From contig JACKLE010000002.1 of NCBI GenBank assembly GCA_024236075.1, positions 248,001 through 312,000 of the forward strand: a stretch of DNA of 64,000 nucleotides. Reading direction: 5' to 3'. This stretch comes from Alphaproteobacteria bacterium. GTDB taxonomy: Bacteria; Pseudomonadota; Alphaproteobacteria; JACAEB01. The position numbers and the translations under genes are program-made. This document shows, one piece after another, positions 1-8,758 of the stretch; positions within the stretch are counted from its first letter, which is position 1, and each line of letters starts with the position of its first letter. The notes under the pieces are model-generated. The model was given only the letters and a program-made list of their open reading frames with translations. It was not told the DNA's origin and ran no database searches.

Positions 1-377
1 GTCCCCTCTTCACCCACCAGGAGCGCGTCGAGATGGTGCGGGCCGAGACCGCGAGCCTCTCCAAGAAGGGGCGCGCCGAGATCCGGGTCGAGCCCTTCTC
101 CTCGCTCCTGATGCATTTCGCCGAGGAGCTCGGCGCCACCATGATCATTCGCGGCCTTCGCGCCGTTTCGGACTTCGAGTACGAATTCCAGATGGTGGGC
201 ATGAACGCCCGCCTCAATCCGGACATCGAGACGGTGTTCCTGATGGCCGAGGCGCGCCATCAGGCGATCGCCTCGCGCCTCGTGAAGGAGATCGCCGCTC
301 TTGGCGGGGACGTGACGGGCTTCGTGCCCCCGCGCGTCGCCGAGCGGCTCGCGGCCCGCCTCAACGGCACGGGCTGA
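1..377 (+). CDS. coaD: Phosphopantetheine adenylyltransferase, C-terminal part (5' end outside window)
   Basis: Pantetheine-phosphate adenylyltransferase transfers AMP from ATP to 4'-phosphopantetheine to give dephospho-CoA, the penultimate step of CoA synthesis in the cytosol. Only the last 124 codons are present, in the frame starting at base 3. They show the conserved run IIRGLRAVSDFEYEFQM, then ETVFLM and the ATP-site segment ending VKEIAALGGDV, followed by the typical FVPP tail. The start lies upstream of the window. The stop at 375-377 is 4 bases before the next ATG, so it is probably cotranscribed with the cyclophilin gene. Confidence 0.95.
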   Translation, partial: PLFTHQERVEMVRAETASLSKKGRAEIRVEPFSSLLMHFAEELGATMIIRGLRAVSDFEYEFQMVGMNARLNPDIETVFLMAEARHQAIASRLVKEIAALGGDVTGFVPPRVAERLAARLNGTG

Positions 378-381
378 CGGA

Positions 382-1101
382 ATGGGCAACAAGGTCATGG
401 GAGGTCGAGCGGTGCTACGCGCGGCGATGATGGTCCTCATACTGATGGGATGGATGATGGCGGACGGCAGAAACCCTGCGGGCGCGCAGGAAGACCACAA
501 GAAGCAGCTCGATCCGGAGAACACGATCGTCATGCAGCTCGAGACCGGGCAGGTCCTGATCGAGCTCTTTCCCGACAAGGCGCCGGGCCACGTCGCGCGG
601 ATCAAGGAGCTGGCGCGCGAGCGCTTCTACGACGGCATCGTCTTTCACCGCGTGATCGACGGCTTCATGGCCCAGACGGGCGATCCCACGGGCACCGGCA
701 TGGGCGGCTCGAAGAAGCCCGATCTCAAGGCGGAGTTCAACGACATGCCGCATCATCGCGGCACGGTCTCGATGGCGCGCACCAGCGATCCCAACAGCGC
801 CAACAGCCAGTTCTTCATCATGTTCGAGGACGGCCCGAACGGCCGGCCCGGCTGGCCCCAGCTCGACCGTCAGTACACGGCCTTCGGGCAGGTCGTCCAG
901 GGCATGGACGCGATCGACAAGATCCATCGCGGCGAGCCGCCCGCGAGCCCCACGCACATCGTCGCCATGCGCGTCGTCGCCGACGTGCTGCGCGAGCAGC
1001 AGGCGGCCGGCGGCGGCGGGGGCGCGGCCCAGCCGGCCAACGCGCCCAAGAAGCCCAATATCGACATCCTCTCTCCGGTGCTCGCGAAGCCGGGCGAGTA
1101 G
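382..1101 (+). CDS. Cyclophilin-type peptidyl-prolyl cis-trans isomerase, probably periplasmic
   Basis: The protein has 239 residues. A hydrophobic segment near residues 12-30 followed by ANPAGAQ-type residues looks like a signal peptide, so it probably acts as a folding catalyst in the periplasm. The cyclophilin domain runs from about residue 45 to 195 and shows FHRVIDGFMAQTGDPTGTG, MARTSDPNSANSQFFI and the FGQVVQGMD segment. The Phe-His-Arg and Gln catalytic positions are intact. The C-terminal 40 residues are a Gly/Ala/Pro-rich tail unlike the core. It is the second gene of the coaD-ppi-queA-tgt array; its TAG stop overlaps the GTG start of queA by one base. Confidence 0.93.
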   Translation: MGNKVMGGRAVLRAAMMVLILMGWMMADGRNPAGAQEDHKKQLDPENTIVMQLETGQVLIELFPDKAPGHVARIKELARERFYDGIVFHRVIDGFMAQTGDPTGTGMGGSKKPDLKAEFNDMPHHRGTVSMARTSDPNSANSQFFIMFEDGPNGRPGWPQLDRQYTAFGQVVQGMDAIDKIHRGEPPASPTHIVAMRVVADVLREQQAAGGGGGAAQPANAPKKPNIDILSPVLAKPGE

Positions 1102-2156
1102 TGCGGACGGACGCCTTCGACTTCGTCCTGCCGGAGGAGGCCATCGCCTTGCGGCCCGCGCGCCCGCGCGACGCCGCCCGCCTCCTCGTCGTCGGCAGGG
1201 AAGGGCTCGCGGACCGCATCGTCCGCGACCTGCCGGAAGAGCTGGCGCCGGGCGACCTTCTCGTCCTCAACGACACGCGCGTCATCCGCGGCCAGCTCGC
1301 CGCCGAGCGCGAGGCGCGCGAGGGCGACCGGCCGGTGCGCGTCGACCTGACGCTTCTCGACCGCCTGGCCCCCGCGCGCTGGGAAGCGCTGGCGCGGCCG
1401 GCCAAGCGCCTGCGCGCCGGCGACCGGCTCCTCGTCGCGGGCGAGCTCGAAGCTATCGTCGCCGCGCGGGGCGAGGAGGGGCGGGTGCGGCTCGACTTCG
1501 CGCTCGAGGGGGCCGCGCTCGACGCGGCCGTCGCCCGCCTCGGCGCGCCGCCTTTGCCGCCCTACATCGCCCGCCGCCGCGCCGGCGAGCCGGCCGACGC
1601 GCAGGACTATCAGACCGTCTATGCGCGCGCCGAGGGGGCGGTCGCCGCGCCCACGGCGGGACTGCATTTCACGCCGGCGCTCATCGAGCGCCTCGCGGCG
1701 CGCGGCGTCGCGGCCGCCTTCGTGACGCTTCATGTCGGCGCGGGGACCTTCCTGCCGATCAAGACCGAGGAGATCGAGGCCCATCGCATGCATGCCGAAC
1801 GGGGCGAGGTGAGCGACGCGGCGGCCGCCGCCGTCGCCGAGGCGCGCGCGCGGGGCGGGCGGATCGTCGCCGTCGGCACGACGAGCCTCAGGCTTCTCGA
1901 AAGCGCGGCCGGGCCCGACGGGCGCGTGAGGCCCTTCCGTGGGAAGACGGATATCTACATCACGCCGGGCTACCGCTTCCGCGCCGTCGACCGGCTCATG
2001 ACGAACTTCCATCTGCCGCGCTCCTCGCTCTTCGTGCTGGTCTCGGCCTTCGCGGGGCTCGAAAGAATGAAGGCGGCCTACGCGCATGCGGTGGAGGCCG
2101 GCTATCGCTTCTACTCCTTCGGCGATGCCTGCCTCCTCGACCGGGCCGGGCCATGA
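1101..2156 (+). CDS. queA: S-adenosylmethionine:tRNA ribosyltransferase-isomerase
   Basis: QueA transfers the ribosyl part of S-adenosylmethionine to preQ1-modified tRNA, giving epoxyqueuosine at position 34 of GUN-anticodon tRNAs. The 351-residue product opens with the family pattern FDFVLPEEAIALRPA, then LVLNDTRVI and PTAGLHF, and ends with NFHLPRSSLFVLVSAFAG, all hallmarks of QueA. The start is a GTG at 1101 that overlaps the previous TAG by one base, so translational coupling is likely. No ATG gives the conserved N-terminus. Its 3' end overlaps tgt as ATGA, placing both queuosine enzymes in one transcript. Confidence 0.96.
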   Translation: MRTDAFDFVLPEEAIALRPARPRDAARLLVVGREGLADRIVRDLPEELAPGDLLVLNDTRVIRGQLAAEREAREGDRPVRVDLTLLDRLAPARWEALARPAKRLRAGDRLLVAGELEAIVAARGEEGRVRLDFALEGAALDAAVARLGAPPLPPYIARRRAGEPADAQDYQTVYARAEGAVAAPTAGLHFTPALIERLAARGVAAAFVTLHVGAGTFLPIKTEEIEAHRMHAERGEVSDAAAAAVAEARARGGRIVAVGTTSLRLLESAAGPDGRVRPFRGKTDIYITPGYRFRAVDRLMTNFHLPRSSLFVLVSAFAGLERMKAAYAHAVEAGYRFYSFGDACLLDRAGP

Positions 2157-3283
2157 GCGCGCGGCTGCCCTTCGCCATCGCGGCCCGCGACGGCCTCGCG
2201 CGCACCGGCATCCTCGAGACGCCGCGCGGAAGAATCCGCACCCCGGCCTTCATGCCGGTGGGCACGGCGGCGAGCGTCAAGGCGATGCGGCCCGACGAGG
2301 TCGCGGCGACCGGCGCGGACATCGTGCTCGCCAACACCTATCATCTGATGCTTCGTCCGGGGGCGGAGCGCATCGCCCGGCTCGGCGGCCTGCACCGCTT
2401 CATGAGGTGGGAGAGGCCCATCCTCACCGACTCGGGCGGCTATCAGGTGATGTCGCTCGCGGGCCTGCGCAAGCTCGACGAGGCGGGCGTGACGTTCCGC
2501 TCGCATCTCGACGGGGCGCAGGTCCATCTCTCGCCCGAGCGCGCCATGGAGATCCAGCTTCTTCTCGGCTCCACCGTCGCGATGGTCCTCGACGAGTGCA
2601 CGCCCTTCCCGGCGACGCATGACGCGGCGCGGGCATCGATGGAGCTCTCCATGCGCTGGGCGGAGCGCTCGAAGGCGGCGTTCGGAGCGCCCGAGGACGC
2701 CTTCCTCTTCGGCATCGTGCAGGGCGGCACCTATCCCGATCTGCGCGAGGCGTCCGCAAACGCGCTGAAGGCCGTCGGCTTCGACGGCTATGCGGTGGGA
2801 GGGCTCGCGGTCGGCGAGGGGCAGGCCGCCATGCTCGCGACCCTCGAGGCGAGCGTGCCGCATCTCCCGGAGGCGCGCCCGCGCTACCTCATGGGCGTCG
2901 GCAAGCCGTCCGACATTCTCGGCGCCGTCCTGCGCGGCATCGACATGTTCGACTGCGTGCTGCCCACGCGCTCGGGGCGCAACGGACAGGCCTTCACCTG
3001 GGGCGGCTCCGTGAACCTGCGCAATGCGCGCCATGCGGAGGACCCCCGTCCGCTCGACGAGGCCTCGTCCTGCCCGGCCGCCCGCGACTATTCGCGCGCC
3101 TATCTCCATCACCTGGTGAAGGCCGGCGAGATCCTCGGCGCGGTGCTGCTCACCTGGGCCAATCTCGCCTTCTACCAGGAGCTGATGGCCGGCATCCGGG
3201 CCGCCATCGCCGCGGGCCGGCTCGCCGATTTCGCGGCCGAGGCGGCCGAGCGCGAGGCCCGGGGCGATATCGCGCCCTTGTGA
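2153..3283 (+). CDS. tgt: tRNA-guanine(34) transglycosylase
   Basis: Tgt exchanges guanine 34 of GUN tRNAs for preQ1, the step before QueA. The 376-residue length is normal. The catalytic aspartates lie in LTDSGGYQVMS and MFDCVLPTR, and the substrate loop GGLAVGEG is present. The start ATG overlaps the queA stop as ATGA. The C-terminal zinc site looks unusual: the canonical Cys-x-Cys-x-x-Cys...His motif reads ASSCPAARDYSRAYLHHL here. One cysteine and the downstream histidine remain, but Ser and Ala stand where the other two cysteines are expected. The family call is secure; loss of the metal site would need structural comparison. Confidence 0.96.
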   Translation: MSARLPFAIAARDGLARTGILETPRGRIRTPAFMPVGTAASVKAMRPDEVAATGADIVLANTYHLMLRPGAERIARLGGLHRFMRWERPILTDSGGYQVMSLAGLRKLDEAGVTFRSHLDGAQVHLSPERAMEIQLLLGSTVAMVLDECTPFPATHDAARASMELSMRWAERSKAAFGAPEDAFLFGIVQGGTYPDLREASANALKAVGFDGYAVGGLAVGEGQAAMLATLEASVPHLPEARPRYLMGVGKPSDILGAVLRGIDMFDCVLPTRSGRNGQAFTWGGSVNLRNARHAEDPRPLDEASSCPAARDYSRAYLHHLVKAGEILGAVLLTWANLAFYQELMAGIRAAIAAGRLADFAAEAAEREARGDIAPL

Positions 3284-3373
3284 CGCGCGCCCTTCCGCCC
3301 CGCCCCCTCTGCGGCTATTCTTGGGGCACAACCGGCGGGGAAGCTGGGCGGTGGGGGCAGCAAGGGGACGGCG

Positions 3374-4639
3374 ATGACGGCACTAGTCGTGCTGATGAAC
3401 AAGAATGCGGCCGCGGTGGCGGCGGACCGCGCCGGCACCATCACGGACGAGCGGGGCGACCATCGCGTGCGCGAGGGCTTTCGCAAGCTCTTCGAGCTCG
3501 TGCCCGGCAAGCCCATCTCGATCATGATCTACAACAGCGCCGAGATCATGGGGAACTCGTGGGACCCCATCATCGTGCGCTATGCGCGCGAGGCGAAGGA
3601 CAAGAACCTTCCGACCGTCGCCGACTACGCCGAGGATTTCTTCCGCTGGCTCGAGAAGAGCCGCGACCTCTTCCCGCCCGAGGCCCAGCGCCGCCATTTC
3701 GCCGATCACGTGAAGCTCTACTACGCCGTCGTGCGCATGGAGTGCGAGGAGATCCTGCGCGAGGCGCAGATTTCCGGCACGGGCCCGCGCACCGCGGCCG
3801 AGGCGCTCACCATCGCCGCCGGGCGCCTCTTCGACGAGCTCACGCTCGACATGGACGACAATCCGCTGCCCCTGCTGCCCGGCTTCGACGACGGCTTCGG
3901 CAAGAACCTCGCCGACGCCTATCGCGACGACATCACCGCGCTCATCGGCGCCTTCTTCTCCGACATCGCGCCCGATCGCGGCACGGTCGAGAAGCTGCGC
4001 CAGATCGCGCCGCTGAGCGTCGTCTCGGGCTTCTTTCCGATCGGCCTCGACATGACGGGTATCGTCATCACGGGCTACGGCGCGAAGCAGTTCTATCCGC
4101 AGACGGTGGCCTTCGAGGTGCAGGGCGTCTTCCTCGACCGCGCGCGGCGGCGCCTGACGGTCGACCACACCGTGTCGAGCGACCTGCCCGTCGTGGTGCA
4201 GCCCTTCGCGCAGGACCGCATGCTCCGCACGCTGCTCTTCGGGCTCGATCCCGAGCTGCCGGAATATCTTCTCGGCGAGCTCTCCGCGCTCATCGAGGGC
4301 ACGCGCGACAATCTCGTCCAGTCCGTGCCCGAGCTCAGCGTCGAGGCCAAGCGCGCGGTCTCCGAGTTCCTGAGCGAGGACTACATCCAGGACATGTGGG
4401 AGGTCTTCCTCTCCCGCCTCGCGCAGCACGTCTATCGCCAGTACGCCAATCCCATCTTCCGCAGCGTCTCCTCGCTGCCCGAGGCGGCGCTGGCGGACGC
4501 GGCCGAGAACATGGTGCGCATCACCGCGTTCCAGCAGGACGTGAGCGGCGCGCTTCCGACGGTCGGCGGCGGCATCGACGTCGCGCTCGTCACCTCAGAG
4601 CGCTTCCAGTGGGTGAAGCGCGCCGAGATCAAGGGCTGA
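3374..4639 (+). CDS. Putative proteasome-like Ntn hydrolase of unknown function
   Basis: No named function is recognised for this 421-residue protein. Its N-terminus reads MTALVVLMNKNAAAVAADRA, laid out like a mature proteasome, HslV or Anbu subunit. If the initiator Met is removed, Thr becomes residue 1, the ADR aspartate falls at residue 17, and FRKL supplies a lysine at 37 near the usual Lys33. The segment ISIMIYNSAEIMG follows, and the C-terminus GGGIDVALVTSERFQWVKR looks like a conserved family end. An AAGGGG ribosome site precedes the ATG. The remaining ~300 residues are not assigned. It heads a run of four uncharacterised genes; the next starts 10 bases downstream. Hydrolase activity is inference from the Thr/Asp/Lys spacing. 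Confidence 0.7.
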   Translation: MTALVVLMNKNAAAVAADRAGTITDERGDHRVREGFRKLFELVPGKPISIMIYNSAEIMGNSWDPIIVRYAREAKDKNLPTVADYAEDFFRWLEKSRDLFPPEAQRRHFADHVKLYYAVVRMECEEILREAQISGTGPRTAAEALTIAAGRLFDELTLDMDDNPLPLLPGFDDGFGKNLADAYRDDITALIGAFFSDIAPDRGTVEKLRQIAPLSVVSGFFPIGLDMTGIVITGYGAKQFYPQTVAFEVQGVFLDRARRRLTVDHTVSSDLPVVVQPFAQDRMLRTLLFGLDPELPEYLLGELSALIEGTRDNLVQSVPELSVEAKRAVSEFLSEDYIQDMWEVFLSRLAQHVYRQYANPIFRSVSSLPEAALADAAENMVRITAFQQDVSGALPTVGGGIDVALVTSERFQWVKRAEIKG

Positions 4640-4649
4640 GAGGTTTCCC

Positions 4650-5084
4650 ATGAGCACGTCCGAACGCGAAATCCGCAATCTGGTGGCCCGGATGGCCGAG
4701 CGCCTCGAGGTCGCGACCCCGCCCGCCGCGCCGAACGAGCCGCCGAAATTCGAGGCGGCGGATCCGGAGGCGATCGCGCGCGCCGTGCGCCAGACCGTCG
4801 GCCTGTCCGGCAAGGGCATCGGCCCCGACCGCTGGCGGCGGATGAGCGTGCTCGCCCGGCTCGAGGAGCAGGCCTACGAGACCGGCGTCGCGAAGGCGAC
4901 GCTCGCCGCCATGGCCCGCAAATACGGCGCCGGGGAGCCGAAGGGCGCGGCCAAGCGCGCGCGCGAGCCCGCGAAGCCGCCGCGGGCCGTCGCGATGGGG
5001 CCCGAGCCGCAGGGCGAGCGCGAGGACGCCAAGGCGCAGACACGACGCCGGCGCGGGCTCGGCCTCTTCGGCCGCCGCGGCTGA
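4650..5084 (+). CDS. Hypothetical protein, basic C-terminus
   Basis: This 144-residue protein is not recognised. The middle (about 45-95) looks helical and contains GKGIGPDRWRRMSVLARLEE, while the last 45 residues are Ala/Lys/Arg-rich and end RRRRGLGLFGRRG. There is no signal peptide or membrane segment. It begins 10 bases after the putative Ntn hydrolase stop, behind an AGAGG ribosome site, so the two are probably cotranscribed and may work together. GC-rich codon use matches its neighbours, supporting a real gene. Confidence 0.7.
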   Translation: MSTSEREIRNLVARMAERLEVATPPAAPNEPPKFEAADPEAIARAVRQTVGLSGKGIGPDRWRRMSVLARLEEQAYETGVAKATLAAMARKYGAGEPKGAAKRAREPAKPPRAVAMGPEPQGEREDAKAQTRRRRGLGLFGRRG

Positions 5085-5147
5085 GCATGTGACGCCGCCT
5101 CCCGCCGGTGCTAGGGTTCTGGCGTCGGTGAAGGGTGGGGGACGTCC

Positions 5148-5522
5148 ATGGTCGCAAAAGTCACCGAGATTCGCTGCGCCTCCGGCTCCAGCGACATCGT
5201 CATCGAGCTGCGCGCGCTGAAGGCCCTTCCCATGGAAGGCGTCATGACGACGCTCGGCCAGCAGGTCGTGACCCCGCAGGCGCGGGTCGACCCGTCGGTC
5301 GTGCGCTGGAGCCTGCCGGCGACGGGCGAGCGCTATCTCGTCTACGGCATCGTGACCCCCGCGACGAAGCTTCTCTTCTCGCCGCGCTACGAGCGCTCGA
5401 TCATCCGCGACGGCGCGCTCTTTCCGAGCCGGAGCCCGAACCCGGAAGTGCTCCAGACCCGCCGCATCAGCGACGGCGAGTGGGTGGGGCCGGTCGAGCT
5501 CATCCGCATCGCGATGATTTGA
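5148..5522 (+). CDS. Hypothetical protein
   Basis: A 124-residue protein without signal peptide or membrane segment. Alternating hydrophobic and polar residues, for example DIVIELRALKAL and RYLVYGIVTPATKLLF, suggest a small all-beta fold. No family is recognised. The ATG at 5148 follows GGTGGGGGACGTCC, a weak ribosome site. It lies 63 bases after the previous gene and 11 bases before the following secreted protein, in the middle of the 3374-6694 group. Reading frame and third-position GC fit a real gene; function is unknown. Confidence 0.65.
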   Translation: MVAKVTEIRCASGSSDIVIELRALKALPMEGVMTTLGQQVVTPQARVDPSVVRWSLPATGERYLVYGIVTPATKLLFSPRYERSIIRDGALFPSRSPNPEVLQTRRISDGEWVGPVELIRIAMI

Positions 5523-5533
5523 GGGAGGACGAA

Positions 5534-6694
5534 ATGCGCAAGCCCCTCCTAGCCGTCGCGCTTCTCCTCGCCGCCGCGCCCGCCGTCGCGAAGGACGAGG
5601 CCGCGCTCAACCACGTCTTCGAGAGCGCCGACCGCTTCGATGCCGATCTCTTCACGCCGAGCGGGCCGGCGCTCGTCACCATGGGCACCTCGCCGCGCCG
5701 CGCGACCGAGCCCGGCGCGGTGCAGGATTTCGCCGTCGACCTCGGCAGCGTCAGCGACGCGGCCGGCAGCCATTTCGCTCTCGCCTTCTCGACGGTGCCG
5801 TTCTGGTGGGGCGCGAACGGCCTCACCTTGAAGGAATACCGCGAGGAGACGTCGTCCATGACGCGCATCCTCGCGCGCACCCAGGCGAGCATCGGCGTGG
5901 CGACCGCCGGCGGCGACGAGATCAACGCGCTGCGCTCCGCGCTCGGCTTCCAGACCCAGCTTCTCGACGCGCAGGACCACCGCTTCGACGTCGAGAGCTC
6001 GCAGTGCATCCACGAGGCCTGGCAGACCTTCCGCCGCGCCGCTCACGAGAAGGCGCTGCAGAACATCGGCGCGGCCATTCTGGACGCGGAGGAGAAGGGC
6101 GGGTCGGCGGACGATATAGACCTCGACGCGCTCCTCCTCGCCGAGCTGGCGAAGGGCTCGGACGCGGCCTACCGGTCGGCGCGCGAGAGCTGCCAGGACG
6201 GCGCCATCCGCCGCCTCATCGCCAAGCCCTCCTGGCTCGTGGGTCTTGGAGCCGCCGTGCGCTCCGAGAAGGACGCGTGGGGCGATCTCGACTATGACGG
6301 CCTCTCGGCCTGGACGAGCTATCGCCAGCCGCTCTTCGACAAGGGCCGCTACGCCGCCTTCGGCTTCCTGCGCGGCGACATGGACCGCGTCTTCGATTTC
6401 GACGACGGCGGCGCGGCGGAAGGCGACGCCTACACGGCGGGCATCGGGCTCGCCTACCAGACGCCGCGCCTGCGCGTCGATCTCTCGGCGGCCCACACGC
6501 ACCGCTCCTTCTCGGAAGGAGGCTATGGCGACGACAGCTTCCAGCAATACGGCGCGACGATGGATGTGCGCCTCTTCGAGGGCTTCTGGATCGAGGCCTC
6601 GGGCGGCTTCCTCGCCTCCTCCGATCTCGTGGAGGGCGCCTACGGCTCGCTCTCGCTCAAGGTGAGCTGGGGCGACTATCTTCCGGGCTTCTGA
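5534..6694 (+). CDS. Secreted/outer-membrane protein with beta-barrel-like C-terminus
   Basis: The 386-residue product starts with a clear signal peptide, MRKPLLAVALLLAAAPAVAKDE, with cleavage expected after AVA. The ATG at 5534 is preceded by GGGAGGACGAA, a good ribosome site. Residues ~110-240 are probably helical. From about residue 250 the sequence alternates in the manner of amphipathic beta strands (SAWTSYRQPLFD, YAAFGFLRGDMDRVF, YGATMDVRLFEGFWIEASGG), and the chain ends LPGF with a terminal Phe, as many outer-membrane barrels do. No named family is recognised. It closes the uncharacterised group and is followed by a small hairpin. Confidence 0.7.
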   Translation: MRKPLLAVALLLAAAPAVAKDEAALNHVFESADRFDADLFTPSGPALVTMGTSPRRATEPGAVQDFAVDLGSVSDAAGSHFALAFSTVPFWWGANGLTLKEYREETSSMTRILARTQASIGVATAGGDEINALRSALGFQTQLLDAQDHRFDVESSQCIHEAWQTFRRAAHEKALQNIGAAILDAEEKGGSADDIDLDALLLAELAKGSDAAYRSARESCQDGAIRRLIAKPSWLVGLGAAVRSEKDAWGDLDYDGLSAWTSYRQPLFDKGRYAAFGFLRGDMDRVFDFDDGGAAEGDAYTAGIGLAYQTPRLRVDLSAAHTHRSFSEGGYGDDSFQQYGATMDVRLFEGFWIEASGGFLASSDLVEGAYGSLSLKVSWGDYLPGF

Positions 6695-6711
6695 GGGCGC
6701 CCGCCGCGCCC
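6695..6711 (+). terminator. Short GC hairpin after the 3374-6694 gene group
   Basis: GGGCGC (6695-6700) and GCGCCC (6706-6711) form a 6-bp perfect stem with a 5-base loop, directly after the stop codon and between two convergent genes. No T-run follows, so termination activity is uncertain. Confidence 0.35.
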
Positions 6712-6773
6712 GAAGGCAGCGCGTTTCCGGCCATAGGCGCGCGGCGCAGGATCCGATCGGGACCGAGAAGGCC

Positions 6774-8201
6774 CTACGCCGCCGTGCCGCCGACCGTCAG
6801 GCCACGGATCTTGATCGTGGGCTGGCCGACGCCGACGGGCACGCTCTGGCCCGACTTGCCGCAGGTGCCGATGCCGGGATCGAGCTTCAGGTCGTTGCCG
6901 ACCATCTCGACCCTGGTGAGCACGTCGGGCCCGTTGCCGATCAGCGTCGCGCCCTTCACCGGCGCGCCGAGCCTGCCGTTCTCGATGAGATAGGCCTCGG
7001 TGCAGGAGAAGACGAACTTGCCGCTGACGATGTCGACCTGTCCGCCGCCGAAGGAGACGGCATAGAGCCCCTTCTTCACGGAGCGGACGATCTCTTCCGG
7101 GTCCGCGGCCCCCGCCAGCATGTAGGTGTTCGTCATGCGCGGCATGGGAGCATGGGCAAAGCTCTCGCGGCGGCCATTGCCCGTCGGCGCGACGCCCATG
7201 AGGCGGGCGTTCATGCGGTCCTGGAGATAGCCGCGCAGGATGCCGTCCTCGATGAGCACGGTGCGGCCCGTCGGCGTGCCCTCGTCGTCGATCGAGAGCG
7301 AGCCCCGGCGATCCTCGATCGTGCCGTCGTCGACCACCGTGACGCCCGGCGCCGCGACGCGCTGGCCGAGGAGGCCGGAGAAGGCGCTCTGCTTCTTGCG
7401 GTTGAAGTCGCCCTCGAGGCCGTGGCCGATCGCCTCGTGGAGGAGGATGCCCGGCCAGCCCGGCCCGAGCACGACCGTCATCTCGCCCGCCGGCGCGGGC
7501 ACGCTCTCGAGATTGACGAGCGCCTGGCGCAGCGCCTCGTCGACGCCGGCCTGCCAGGCCTCGGGCGCGAGGAAGCGCTCGTAGAGCTCGCGCCCTCCCG
7601 TGCCGTGGCTTCCCGATTCCTGGCGGTCCTTGTCGCCCACGACGATCGAGACGTTGAGGCGCACGAGGGGGCGCACATCGTTGTAGACCTCGCCGCCGGG
7701 GCGGACGATCTCGATGGCCCGCCAGCTCCCGACGAGCGACACGGAGACCTGGCGCACCCTCGGGTCGCGCGCGCGGGCATAGGCGTCGATCTCCTCGAGC
7801 AGGCGGGCCTTCGACGCGAAGCTCGATTCCTCGAGCGGGCTTTCGGCCGTGTAGAGACGATGATTGGTGCGCGGCGGCGCCGGGCTCGACCCCTTGGGCG
7901 CGAGGTCCTGCACCGGGCCGAGAGCGCCGGCGGCGCGGCGCATGGCGTCGAGGGTGAGCTCGGCCGCCTGGCCGAAGGCGGTCGCCTCGCCCTGCACGGC
8001 GCGCAGGCCGAACCCCTGCGTCGTGTCGTAGGTCGCGGCCTTGAGGCGGCCGTCGTCGAAGGCGAAGCTCTCGCTCTGGCCGAACTCCATGTAGAGCTCG
8101 CCGTCGTCCGAGCGCGCGAGCGCCTCGTCGACGAAGGCCGTGACCTCGCCGCGGTCGAGTCCGGTCTGCGTGTAGAAGAGATCCTGCGGCGTGAATGTCA
8201 T
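6774..8201 (-). CDS. tldD: TldD metalloprotease
   Basis: TldD forms the TldD/TldE (PmbA) protease, which unfolds and cleaves peptides such as modified microcin precursors and CcdA. This 475-residue protein matches the usual length. The zinc motif HEAIGHGLEGD fits the family HExxxH pattern. The conserved region FVFSCTEAYLIENG and the GKSGQSVPVGVGQPTI end are present. The start is set at 8201 (MTFTPQDLFYTQTGL), where homology begins; an in-frame ATG 138 bases further upstream would add an arginine-rich, non-conserved leader. No tldE is in the window. It is divergent from the cytochrome oxidase cluster. Confidence 0.95.
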   Translation of the reverse strand: MTFTPQDLFYTQTGLDRGEVTAFVDEALARSDDGELYMEFGQSESFAFDDGRLKAATYDTTQGFGLRAVQGEATAFGQAAELTLDAMRRAAGALGPVQDLAPKGSSPAPPRTNHRLYTAESPLEESSFASKARLLEEIDAYARARDPRVRQVSVSLVGSWRAIEIVRPGGEVYNDVRPLVRLNVSIVVGDKDRQESGSHGTGGRELYERFLAPEAWQAGVDEALRQALVNLESVPAPAGEMTVVLGPGWPGILLHEAIGHGLEGDFNRKKQSAFSGLLGQRVAAPGVTVVDDGTIEDRRGSLSIDDEGTPTGRTVLIEDGILRGYLQDRMNARLMGVAPTGNGRRESFAHAPMPRMTNTYMLAGAADPEEIVRSVKKGLYAVSFGGGQVDIVSGKFVFSCTEAYLIENGRLGAPVKGATLIGNGPDVLTRVEMVGNDLKLDPGIGTCGKSGQSVPVGVGQPTIKIRGLTVGGTAA

Positions 8202-8758
8202 CTGTCGCGCGTCGAGCCTCGTGGGATGCGGCCGACGCCCGAGAAGCCTCCGGCGTGGCTGGCGACGGCGCACCCGATCGTTGAGAACGGCTGGCAGGAA
8301 CCCGGCCAGGACCTTACGCATATTGGCGGCGCGCGTCACGAATCAATTCATGAAAGCGTCGCGATGAATGGCGGGCGCGGGAGGCTCCCGGGGCGGCACC
8401 TGTGCGGCAAATCGCCCCGAATGCCGGCGCCACGCCGGGCGGGACTTGGCCGGCGGGTGTAAATCGCAGTATCTGCAAGGAGTTGACGTCGGGCGCGGCA
8501 CGCGCCTGCCCGTTCTGGGGCGCGGGGTCGCGCTGCCCGGCGCGGCGCTACCGATGCGCCGGGCGCCGTGTATATAAAGGCGCGCTCCCGAGCCCTTCGC
8601 GAGGGGGCTTTCCGTCGGCCGCGAAACGGTCTAGTCCGATGGCCGTGCGATCGGTCCTCGCGCCGACGGGCGGAAGGCACCAGAGGGCCGATGCGCCGCG
8701 GGCAAGCGCCTTGCGGGGTGGACGCGCCGATGGCGGGAGCGCCAAGGGGCAAGAAAGC
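8202..8758. other. Long intergenic region between tldD and ctaC
   Basis: A 557-base divergent gap with no convincing gene. It must hold the promoters for tldD (leftward) and the oxidase cluster (rightward). TATATAAA at 8571-8578 resembles a -10 element but lacks a good -35 at the right distance; a TTGACG at 8483-8488 lacks a matching -10. In-frame codons upstream of the ctaC start continue from 8402 but encode no conserved sequence. Confidence 0.5.

Noticed and set aside
8483..8576. TTGACG (8483) and TATATA (8571) as one promoter
   Set aside because: They are over 80 bases apart, far beyond the usual 16-18 base spacing, and neither has a good partner.
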